Shown in pieces: positions 1-5,778 of a stretch of DNA of 5,837 nt. The notes beneath the pieces were generated by a model. That model did not search any database. It saw only the letters and a program-made list of their open reading frames with translations, and was not told the origin of the DNA. Origin of the DNA: an uncultured bacterium (GTDB taxonomy: Bacteria; Bacteroidota; Bacteroidia; Chitinophagales; CAIODY01); assembly GCA_903871715.1 (NCBI GenBank), contig CAIQHW010000584.1:1-5837 (forward strand). Reading direction: 5' to 3'. The position numbers and the translations under genes were made by a program. Numbering within the stretch: the first letter of the stretch is position 1; every line of letters begins with the position of its first letter.

Positions 1-255
1 AATATGAATGTGGGTTTTCACAACGAACATCACGATATGCCATCGGTGCCTTGGAATAATTTGCCCAAATTAAAAGCGGCTGCGCCAGAGTTTTACGAAT
101 CGTTGAAATATCACAAATCGTTTACCACCTTGTGGTTGCGGTTTTTATTTAGCCAAGAAATTTCGATGTTTTCGCGAATAACCAGAAAGAACCGAGGGCA
201 GGTTTCGCTGCAAGATATGTCGACACCCGATTTGGATATTTTGCAAACTACTTGA
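1..255 (+). CDS. DES-type (sphingolipid Delta4-desaturase-like) membrane fatty acid desaturase, C-terminal fragment
   Basis: This is the 3' end of a gene whose start lies left of the window; 84 codons remain, read in frame from base 1 to a TGA at 253-255. The visible protein begins with the third histidine box of membrane di-iron desaturases, HNEHH (residues 7-11), inside the phrase NVGFHNEHHDMPSVPW. From memory this closely resembles the C-terminal signature of eukaryotic dihydroceramide Delta4-desaturases (DES1/DEGS1, NVGYHNEHHDFP). The following stretch (LPKLKAAAPEFYESL, then SMFSRITRKNRG) also follows the DES tail pattern. Known family role: O2- and electron-dependent insertion of a trans Delta4 double bond into the sphingoid base of ceramide, in the membrane. 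Bacteroidota often make sphingolipids, so a lipid role is plausible, but the exact substrate is inferred. The other two histidine boxes and the membrane spans are outside the window. It converges on folC with 17 bp between the stops. Confidence 0.85.
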   Translation, partial: NMNVGFHNEHHDMPSVPWNNLPKLKAAAPEFYESLKYHKSFTTLWLRFLFSQEISMFSRITRKNRGQVSLQDMSTPDLDILQTT

Positions 256-271
256 TGGTAGTGCATTTGCA
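242..271. terminator. Possible hairpin between converging desaturase and folC genes
   Basis: TGCAAA (242-247) and CTAC (248-251) can pair with GTAG (258-261) and TTTGCA (266-271), leaving a 6-nt loop and a 4-nt bulge TGCA (262-265). It covers the stop of the desaturase gene and reaches the folC stop at 273-275, the right place for a shared terminator. Neither side has a strong T-run, and the bulge weakens the stem, so this is only a candidate. Confidence 0.25.
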
Positions 272-272
272 G

Positions 273-1550
273 TTAAATAATTTCAGCCACCACAAAATTA
301 CTTCCAGTTACTAAAATCAAATCATCAGCCGCAGCAATTGATTTTGCTGCGTTTAGCGCATGTTGAACCAAAAAATGTTTTTCGCCCAATAAATTTTGTT
401 GCGACGCTAATGCTTGTAAATCAGCAACAGGCAAAGCTCGAGGCAAGTCGGGTTGGCAAAAATAATATTTTGCCGAAGTGGGAAAAAGCGATAAAACTTT
501 GTTGATGTCTTTATCTTTTACCATACCTAAAACAATGTGCAAATGATTAAATTTTGTTTTTGAAACTTGCTCCAACAAAGCACCAATGCCAGCTTCGTTG
601 TGGGCAATATCTGCCACAACAGTTGGTTGTGTTTGCAAAATATCCCATCGTCCTCTCAATCCAGTATTTGTTTTCACCTTTTTAAATCCTTGTAAAATGT
701 CTTCATCATTTATATTCCAGCCATTTGCTTTTAAAATTGCACAACAACTTAAAACTGTTTTCGAGTTTTTAATTTGATAAAATCCACTCAATTGATTTTC
801 GATTTCAAATTCTTTTTCGTTGTTAAAAACAGTTAATCGCAAAGCATTTTCGGTTTGAAAAATATTTTTGGTTTGCCATTGTTGGTCTGCAAACACAATA
901 CTGCTGCGCATTTCAGCAGCTTTATTTTCAAACACAGATTTTATTTCGGTGGTTTCACCAACAACTACAGGCACATTTTTTTTGATGATGCCAGCTTTTT
1001 CCGCAGCAATTTTCTTCAACGTATCGCCCAATAAATTGGTGTGGTCGAGGCTGATGTTGGTGATGCAAGATAATTCGGGTGTAATGACATTTGTGCTGTC
1101 TAACCTACCACCCAAGCCAGTTTCGACGATGGCAATGTCAACTTTTTGTTTTGCGAAATAATCGAAACACATCCCTACTGTAATTTCAAAAAATGATGGT
1201 TCTACTTTTTCAATAAATGATTTTGTGTGTTTGGTAAATGAAATTACTTCTTCTTCAGAAATCATTTTTCCATCAATTTTAATTCGCTCTCTAAAATCTT
1301 TCAAATGTGGCGAAGTGTACAAACCAGTTTTATAGCCTGCACTTTGAAAGATTGAAGCCAGCGTATGCGAACAAGAACCTTTGCCATTGGTGCCGGCAAT
1401 ATGAACGCTTTTAAACTTTTTTTCGGGATGCTTTAAAAACTCCATCAACGCCAAAGTATTGTTCAAATCAGCCTTGTAAGCCGCTGCGCCAATGCGATGA
1501 AACATGGGCAATCGTGAAAAAAGATACTCGATAGTTTGATTGTAATTCAT
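273..1550 (-). CDS. folC: Bifunctional folylpolyglutamate synthase / dihydrofolate synthase
   Basis: FolC is a cytosolic ligase of the Mur ligase superfamily. It uses ATP to join glutamate to dihydropteroate (making dihydrofolate) and to add further glutamates to reduced folates. At 425 aa it has the normal family length. Visible motifs in order: ATP-binding P-loop GTNGKGS (53-59), YTSPHL (78-83) with FRERI, ETGLGGRLD (143-151), SLDH (167-170), EKAGI (184-188, including the lysine that is carbamylated in the family), RGRW (299-302), ADIAHN (313-318) opening the C-terminal Mur ligase domain, GMVKDKD (342-348), and TGSNF near the end. Whether it does both reactions or only polyglutamylation cannot be decided from sequence. 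The ATG at 1550-1548 directly follows the TAA of the upstream synthase, with no intervening base. A weak purine-rich stretch (GAGAAAAA) precedes it inside that gene's end. Co-transcription, probably with coupled translation, is likely. Confidence 0.95.
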   Translation of the reverse strand: MNYNQTIEYLFSRLPMFHRIGAAAYKADLNNTLALMEFLKHPEKKFKSVHIAGTNGKGSCSHTLASIFQSAGYKTGLYTSPHLKDFRERIKIDGKMISEEEVISFTKHTKSFIEKVEPSFFEITVGMCFDYFAKQKVDIAIVETGLGGRLDSTNVITPELSCITNISLDHTNLLGDTLKKIAAEKAGIIKKNVPVVVGETTEIKSVFENKAAEMRSSIVFADQQWQTKNIFQTENALRLTVFNNEKEFEIENQLSGFYQIKNSKTVLSCCAILKANGWNINDEDILQGFKKVKTNTGLRGRWDILQTQPTVVADIAHNEAGIGALLEQVSKTKFNHLHIVLGMVKDKDINKVLSLFPTSAKYYFCQPDLPRALPVADLQALASQQNLLGEKHFLVQHALNAAKSIAAADDLILVTGSNFVVAEII

Positions 1551-2522
1551 TTATTTTTCTCGTTTCATCAATGCACTAGCAAATGCAATGAGTCGATTTT
1601 TCTTCTCATCATTAATGAATTGTTGATGAACAGCATGAATTGCTTTTTGAAAATGTATTTCCATTTCTGTTTCAGCAATTTTTCGAACACCAATTTGATT
1701 GAAAATATTTTTTACCGCTTCTACCTTTTCAACATTGTCGAACTCTTTTTTAGTTAGCCAATCAGCCAAAACCTTTTGCTGTTCAAGGTTTGCCAACTCG
1801 AATGCTTTTAGCAACAAAAATGTTTTCTTGTTTTGAATAATATCGCCACCCACTTGTTTGCCAAAAGTTTCAGTATTTCCAAACGTGTCTAAAATATCAT
1901 CTTGTAATTGAAATGCAACGCCCATTTGCATTCCAAATTCATACATCAATTCTTGTTGTATTGAATTTGCATCAGCTAACATTGCTCCTAATTGCAACGC
2001 ACAACCCAACAACACGGCGGTTTTCAAGCGAATCATTTCTAAATAATCATCTACGCTTACTGTCGATTTATTTTCAAACAACATATCAAATTGTTGCCCT
2101 TCGCAAACTTCTAATGCCGTTTTGTTAAATAATTTTATTGCCGCAGAAACCTTATCAGCAGGTAGTTTTAGCAATTCTTCGTAACAAAAAATCAAAGCGG
2201 CATCGCCAGATAGAATGGCGGTGTTAGTATCAAATTTTTGGTGCACCGTTTTTTTTCCTCTCCGCAATGGGGCATTATCCATGATGTCGTCATGAATTAA
2301 TGAGAAATTATGAAACAGTTCAATAGCAGCAGCGGCAGGCATTGCATCGTTTACATTGCCATTCAAAATTTGATTACTCAATAAAACTAATTGCGGACGA
2401 ATGCGTTTGCCACCCAGTTGCAAAATGTAGGAAATGGCTTCGTACAAGCCTTCTGGCTCGTTTTTCCATTTTAAAGTGTGTAAATAATCTTCAAACTTTT
2501 TCGATAAATCCATGTTGTTCAT
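1551..2522 (-). CDS. Short-chain isoprenyl diphosphate synthase (polyprenyl synthetase family, FPP/GGPP type)
   Basis: This cytosolic trans-prenyltransferase condenses isopentenyl diphosphate with allylic diphosphates, supplying precursors for quinones, carotenoids or undecaprenyl carriers. From the ATG at 2522 the protein is 323 aa. Motifs: GGKRIRP (37-43), first Asp-rich motif DDIMD (78-82) followed by APLRRG (84-89), GDAAL (106-110), EGQQFD (141-146), RLKTA (165-169), second Asp-rich motif DDILD (208-212), and GKQVGGD with NKKT (231-234). The first motif has no two-residue insertion, and an aromatic Phe (73) lies five residues before it. By known chain-length rules this points to C15-C20 products; that is inference. 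The reading frame is open to 2555, adding MKIDFAFIFTP, but those residues do not fit the family and would overlap the likely promoter, so I prefer ATG 2522 (ATG 2513 is also possible). It is the first gene of a pair with folC. Confidence 0.92.
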   Translation of the reverse strand: MNNMDLSKKFEDYLHTLKWKNEPEGLYEAISYILQLGGKRIRPQLVLLSNQILNGNVNDAMPAAAAIELFHNFSLIHDDIMDNAPLRRGKKTVHQKFDTNTAILSGDAALIFCYEELLKLPADKVSAAIKLFNKTALEVCEGQQFDMLFENKSTVSVDDYLEMIRLKTAVLLGCALQLGAMLADANSIQQELMYEFGMQMGVAFQLQDDILDTFGNTETFGKQVGGDIIQNKKTFLLLKAFELANLEQQKVLADWLTKKEFDNVEKVEAVKNIFNQIGVRKIAETEMEIHFQKAIHAVHQQFINDEKKNRLIAFASALMKREK

Positions 2523-2527
2523 TGGCG

Positions 2528-2556
2528 TAAAGATAAATGCAAAATCAATTTTCAAG
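2528..2556 (-). promoter_or_regulatory. Putative Bacteroidota-type promoter for the isoprenyl synthase-folC pair
   Basis: Read on the minus strand, TATCTTTA (2535-2528) matches the Bacteroidota -7 box TAnnTTTG except for its last base. A TTG (2555-2553) lies 17 nt upstream as a possible -33 element. Transcription would begin close to the ATG at 2522, giving a leaderless or very short-leader mRNA. This supports the shorter start of the synthase gene. The call rests on consensus matching only. Confidence 0.4.
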
Positions 2557-2594
2557 TGATTGATTTCTTCACGTTATTTGCAGAAATATTTTTT

Positions 2595-3425
2595 ATGAAA
2601 ATTATTCCAGGAGAAGTTTCAACAGGCAAATTACATGCGTATATGCTGGGTTCTATTGCACCTCGACCAATTGCATTTGCCAGTACGATTGATAAAAATG
2701 GTGTGCCGAATTTATCGCCATTTAGTTTCTTTAATTGCTTTGGAAGTAATCCGCCAATTTTGATTTTTTCGCCTGCAAAAAGAGTGAGAGATAATTCAAT
2801 AAAACACACTTTGGAAAATGTGAAAGAAGTGCCCGAAGTGGTGATTAATGTGGTGAATTATAACATTGTGCAACAAATGAGTTTATCGAGTTGCGAATTT
2901 GCAAAAGGTGTGAATGAGTTTACCAAAGCAGGTTTCACGGCTGTGGCATCTGAAAAAGTAAAACCATTTTGTGTGGCTGAATCGCCTGTAAATATTGAAT
3001 GCAAAGTGAAAGATATTATCGAAACTGGGCACGAAGGCGGTGCAGGCAATTTGATAATTTGCGAAATTGTGATGATGCATATTAAAGACGAAGTGTTGGA
3101 TGCAGAAGGAAAAATTGACCCACAAAAAATTGATTTAGTGGCAAGAATGGGTGCAGATTATTATTGCCGAGCTAGCGGCAGTGCTGTGTTTGAAGTACCT
3201 AAACCGAATTTAAAATTGGGCATTGGCATTGATAATTTACCTGAAAAAATTAGAAATAGCAAAGTGCTAACGGGCAATGATTTAGGCATGTTGGCAAATG
3301 TGGAAACCATTCCAACTATTGATTTATCATTTCAATTTAACGGAAATAATTTTCATGAAGCAGCTCAACAATATTTGCTACAACACAAACTGCATGAGGC
3401 TTGGCAGGTGTTATTAAGAGAATAA
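2595..3425 (+). CDS. Flavin reductase-like, FMN-binding split-barrel protein
   Basis: The protein is 276 aa from ATG 2595. The N-terminal two thirds have the pattern of the flavin reductase-like / flavoredoxin (DIM6/NTAB) domain: GSIAPRPIAFAST (19-31), NLSPFSFFN (39-47, the FMN phosphate-contacting loop in relatives), FSPAKR (58-63), PEVVINVV (80-87), ESPVNIEC (129-136), and a GNLIICEIV strand (151-159). About 75 residues follow the barrel, beyond RMGADYYCR, and lie outside the core domain. Members bind FMN and transfer electrons from NAD(P)H or other donors; the partner here is unknown. The frame stays open upstream to an ATG at 2556 (MIDFFTLFAEIFF...), but the domain begins at MKIIPGE and the earlier start would run into the divergent promoter region, so 2595 is preferred. 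No Shine-Dalgarno is visible. TTATTTG (2574-2580) might be part of a poor -7 box. Confidence 0.88.
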   Translation: MKIIPGEVSTGKLHAYMLGSIAPRPIAFASTIDKNGVPNLSPFSFFNCFGSNPPILIFSPAKRVRDNSIKHTLENVKEVPEVVINVVNYNIVQQMSLSSCEFAKGVNEFTKAGFTAVASEKVKPFCVAESPVNIECKVKDIIETGHEGGAGNLIICEIVMMHIKDEVLDAEGKIDPQKIDLVARMGADYYCRASGSAVFEVPKPNLKLGIGIDNLPEKIRNSKVLTGNDLGMLANVETIPTIDLSFQFNGNNFHEAAQQYLLQHKLHEAWQVLLRE

Positions 3426-3437
3426 CTTTCAGAAAAA

Positions 3438-4733
3438 CTATTTTGTTCCCAACTTTATTTTTGAAACAATTTTTCGTTTTGGCGGATTAAAATAACCAAA
3501 CAATAAGTTTGGAAATTCTTTTTTTATCTCGTTCATCATGTTTTTTACGCCCATCGTTTCGCCACAATCTATTACACCCATTCGCCCCAAATACCAATCG
3601 GGGTCGATGTTGAAGTTGCGCCATTGAATCATCGTTAAATCTGTTTCCAAAATAAAATTGCGCAGTGCTTCATATTCTTGCACACTATCTGTCATGCCCG
3701 GAAAAACAAAATAGTTGATAGAAGCCCATCCACCGTGGCTTCTAACCACCTTGATAGATTCTTTCAAATTTTCAAAACGATAATTATTAGGCAAATAATA
3801 GCGTTCGTAAATAGATGGCTGCGCACTATTCATACTCACCCGAATGCTTTGCAAACCTGCTTTGCACATAGCTTCCACAGCTTTTGGCATACTGCCATTG
3901 GTGTTGATATTGATAATGCCTTTATCAGTTTTTGAACGAATTTTTTCAATCGCTTTAGCATTGGTTTCCCACATCAGCAGCGGTTCGCCTTCGCAACCTT
4001 GTCCAAAACTTACAATCGCATCTTCCACATTTTCTAAATGCGGAATGGTGTATTCGCAAATCTCATCCACAGTGGGTTTAAACTGCAATCTATCTTGCGA
4101 CGAAGTAATTTCTTCATCGGCTGGTTGAAACGAAATGCAGCCCACACAATTGGCATTGCAAGCTGATGAAGTAGGAATGGGAGCTTCGTATCTACCCATA
4201 AAAAAATTTCGGGCAGCAGGACAATAATAGGTTAATGCACAATTGTTGCCAATGTGCGCCAACAACCTATTTTCAGGATATTGTGCTAAAATATTTTTTA
4301 CATTTTCGGTTACTAAATTGTGGTCAAAACCTTTTGGGTCTTGGCGCACATCTTCATCAATTCTAGTAGATGCTACATAAAATTTATCGTTGTACCAACC
4401 CACAGCATTGTAGCAAAATAGAGGCAGAGTGGGCGCTTCTGGCAAATTTTCATACGCTGCTAAAAATAAAGTAGTATGCGCTGGTGGCACAAAAGCCGCC
4501 ACAGCAAAGCCTTCGGCTCTTACTTTATATTCGCCCGTTTCTACATCAAAGCCCACAGCTTTTCTGCCGGGCAACACATAAAACTCACTGCCTTCGGGCA
4601 TTTCAATTAAGTCGGAAACATCGGGCACTACTGCATCCCAGCCGCTTCTACCAGCCATATACATCGTAGTATCTTCAAACACTTTGCCTTCAGCATCGGC
4701 GTATAATAAAAACGGTAATTGTTTTGGATGCAC
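3438..4733 (-). CDS. Radical SAM protein of unknown substrate
   Basis: The protein is 431 aa. The radical SAM cluster motif CxxxCxxC is complete at C192, C196 and C199 (ACNANCVGC), placing the TIM-barrel core at roughly residues 185-400. GQGCEGEP (245-252) fits the GGE-type SAM-contacting loop, INTNGS (276-281) the next strand, and SIRVSMNS (296-303) a later one. By family knowledge it should bind a [4Fe-4S] cluster and cleave S-adenosylmethionine to a 5'-deoxyadenosyl radical; the substrate is unknown. About 185 residues precede the core and match no domain I recognise; they include C107, C165 and C171, the last two in NNCALTYYCP. No SPASM-type cysteine-rich tail is present. The start is GTG at 4733-4731: an in-frame TAA lies two codons upstream, and LPFLLYADAEG right after it looks like genuine protein. 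The next Met is residue 24. The stop is 12 bp from the converging flavin protein gene. An exact -7 box lies upstream. Confidence 0.9.
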   Translation of the reverse strand: MHPKQLPFLLYADAEGKVFEDTTMYMAGRSGWDAVVPDVSDLIEMPEGSEFYVLPGRKAVGFDVETGEYKVRAEGFAVAAFVPPAHTTLFLAAYENLPEAPTLPLFCYNAVGWYNDKFYVASTRIDEDVRQDPKGFDHNLVTENVKNILAQYPENRLLAHIGNNCALTYYCPAARNFFMGRYEAPIPTSSACNANCVGCISFQPADEEITSSQDRLQFKPTVDEICEYTIPHLENVEDAIVSFGQGCEGEPLLMWETNAKAIEKIRSKTDKGIININTNGSMPKAVEAMCKAGLQSIRVSMNSAQPSIYERYYLPNNYRFENLKESIKVVRSHGGWASINYFVFPGMTDSVQEYEALRNFILETDLTMIQWRNFNIDPDWYLGRMGVIDCGETMGVKNMMNEIKKEFPNLLFGYFNPPKRKIVSKIKLGTK

Positions 4734-4770
4734 TTTTTACGAATTGTTTTTTGAGAAAAATTTTGTGCTG

Positions 4771-4778
4771 CAAAGTTA
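4771..4778 (-). promoter_or_regulatory. Putative -7 box of the radical SAM gene promoter
   Basis: On the minus strand this reads TAACTTTG, an exact match to the Bacteroidota -7 consensus TAnnTTTG, followed by CAGC. It sits 37 bp before the GTG start and just past the terminator of the upstream FnIII gene, which is where a promoter is needed. No well-spaced -33 TTTG is obvious; the nearest candidate TTTG is about 29 nt upstream, which is too far. Confidence 0.5.
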
Positions 4779-4814
4779 CAAAATGAAAATTTAGGAGTAG
4801 TGAAATGCAAATAG

Positions 4815-4867
4815 TGATAAAAACAAAAACAGCCAAGCACATCAATAATAGATGCGTTGGCTGTTTT
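4815..4867 (-). terminator. Intrinsic (Rho-independent) terminator of the FnIII gene
   Basis: AAAACAGCCAA (4826-4836) pairs perfectly over 11 bp with TTGGCTGTTTT (4857-4867). Inside it, CATC (4840-4843) pairs with GATG (4851-4854) across a small internal loop, leaving the 7-nt loop AATAATA. Read on the minus strand the stem is followed by TTTTTGTTTTTATC, a clear U-tract. It begins 25 bp after the FnIII stop codon, so it should end that transcript before the radical SAM gene. The T-run on the plus strand is only four bases, so activity in the other direction is doubtful. Confidence 0.85.
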
Positions 4868-4892
4868 GCGATACAGCAAGCGACTAATCATT

Positions 4893-5510
4893 TTAACCCA
4901 ACACCATAGTTTGTGCTACATCGCTGTAAGCACTTTGCCCAACACTGTTTTGTGCAGCCACTCTAAACCAATACTTATGCCCTGGTGTTAAACCAGTAGC
5001 AGTAAATTTAGTTTTAGTACACATGCCAATAGTTACCCAACCGCTTTGTGCATCAGCCACAGTGGTCATTTGCACCACATACATTTTGTTGCCTACCACT
5101 TTTTTCCAACTCAAATCAACATTGCCAGCTATTTCACTGGGTTTTGCTTTTACATTAGTAGGGGCAATTAAATCGATAGGTGTGTGCGAAGTGTTGCGAA
5201 TGGCAAAGCCGCTGCTACCTATTTTTGTGCCATCGCCACCACTGGCATTTTGAATGTATGCTGCCAACAGCTTCATTAAATCTAACAAAGCCTGATGTTT
5301 TACATACATGTCTGCTGTAAGTAAAATGCCACCTTTCGAAGCATTTTCATACGATTGCTCCAAAGCATCCACGGCTGTTTTAATGCTTGCCAGTGATGGA
5401 TTGGGTGTAGTAAAATTTACATTACCTGTTAATTTGGAAAGAATAAAACGGCACATTTGAATAAACAATGGAATGGTGATTCCATAAAAACCCATTTTTA
5501 CGTATTTCAT
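4893..5510 (-). CDS. Small fibronectin type III domain protein with a Bacteroidota-type N-terminal helical region
   Basis: The protein is 205 aa from ATG 5510 and has two parts. Residues 15-95 look helical and carry LTGNVNFTTPNPSLASI (27-43), then a long alanine/leucine-rich stretch and NASGGDGTKI (88-97). I recall this TGN-NF-TP-P layout from many small Bacteroidota FnIII proteins of unknown function. Residues 116-203 form one FnIII domain: APTNVKAKP, the core Trp in VDLSW (W135), YVVQ, the ATGL turn (171-174), KYWFRVAAQN (179-188) and SAYSDVA. FnIII domains mediate binding; no enzyme signature is present. The hydrophobic segment ITIPLFIQMCRFIL (11-24) aligns with the usual N-terminal helix and lacks a cleavage site, so I do not call a signal peptide. 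There is no type IX secretion tail. The frame extends to a TTG at 5546, but that start would lie inside an inverted repeat; ATG 5495 is another option. A strong terminator follows. Confidence 0.85.
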   Translation of the reverse strand: MKYVKMGFYGITIPLFIQMCRFILSKLTGNVNFTTPNPSLASIKTAVDALEQSYENASKGGILLTADMYVKHQALLDLMKLLAAYIQNASGGDGTKIGSSGFAIRNTSHTPIDLIAPTNVKAKPSEIAGNVDLSWKKVVGNKMYVVQMTTVADAQSGWVTIGMCTKTKFTATGLTPGHKYWFRVAAQNSVGQSAYSDVAQTMVLG

Positions 5511-5526
5511 AACAAATAGAATTTGT

Positions 5527-5549
5527 GTTTTGGTTTTATGAACCAAAAC
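5527..5549. repeat. 9-bp perfect inverted repeat upstream of the FnIII gene
   Basis: GTTTTGGTT (5527-5535) and AACCAAAAC (5541-5549) are exact reverse complements around the 5-nt loop TTATG. The repeat lies 17-39 bp before ATG 5510, so it could be an operator covering the promoter or a hairpin in the leader mRNA. It overlaps the alternative TTG start at 5546. A T-run does not follow on either strand in the way a terminator needs. Confidence 0.55.
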
Positions 5550-5685
5550 TGGTTAAAAAATAAAAGAATAATCAAAGCCTACTTTTATTTCAAACACCAA
5601 AATTCCATGGATGAATAACTTTTAGCGAACTAAACTAAAGTAGTAAAAAAAGGGTAGAAATTTGTGCATCACTTTTTTGTTTTGG

Positions 5686-5710
5686 TTAAAATTTGTTGGT
5701 CAAATTTTAA
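5686..5710. repeat. 10-bp perfect inverted repeat in the intergenic region
   Basis: TTAAAATTTG (5686-5695) and CAAATTTTAA (5701-5710) are exact reverse complements separated by TTGGT. The arms are almost all A/T, so the RNA hairpin would be weak and no U-tract of terminator quality follows. A binding site for a dimeric regulator is possible, and chance in AT-rich DNA cannot be excluded. Confidence 0.5.
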
Positions 5711-5770
5711 AATTGTGGTTCTAAATTATTAGTCGAAAAAAAGTGTAAAAAGGTTGCACGATAGGCAAAA

Positions 5771-5778
5771 TATTTTTG
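5771..5778 (+). promoter_or_regulatory. Possible -7 box of a rightward promoter
   Basis: TATTTTTG matches the Bacteroidota -7 consensus TAnnTTTG exactly on the plus strand. The nearest TTG upstream (5754-5756) is only 14 nt away, shorter than usual, and no downstream gene is visible before the window ends. In such AT-rich DNA a chance match is quite possible. Confidence 0.25.

Noticed and set aside
868..1161. Plus-strand open frame of 97 codons
   Set aside because: It lies wholly inside folC on the opposite strand, and folC has the family motifs across the same bases.
2883..3125. Minus-strand open frames within the flavin-reductase-like gene
   Set aside because: They are antisense to a clearly conserved coding region and carry no recognisable motifs.
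3844..4128. Plus-strand open frame of 94 codons
   Set aside because: It is antisense to the conserved core of the radical SAM gene, including its SAM-contacting loop, and shows no domain of its own.
4628..4891. Minus-strand open frame of 87 codons between the FnIII and radical SAM genes
   Set aside because: It runs through the terminator hairpin and the promoter of the radical SAM gene and overlaps that gene's start in another frame. Its composition (many Tyr, Phe, Cys, Lys) looks like translated AT-rich noncoding DNA.
5511..5546. Longer start of the FnIII protein at TTG 5546 (adds MVHKTKTQILFV)
   Set aside because: It uses a rare start codon inside an inverted repeat, and the added residues do not fit the N-terminus expected for this family; ATG 5510 is better.
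5600..5612. Palindrome TCCATGGA
   Set aside because: An isolated 8-bp palindrome with no extension, partner copy or relation to a start codon.
5621..5640. Small hairpin TTTAG-CGAA-CTAAA in the intergenic region
   Set aside because: Only five A/T-rich pairs with no T-run; expected by chance in DNA of this composition.
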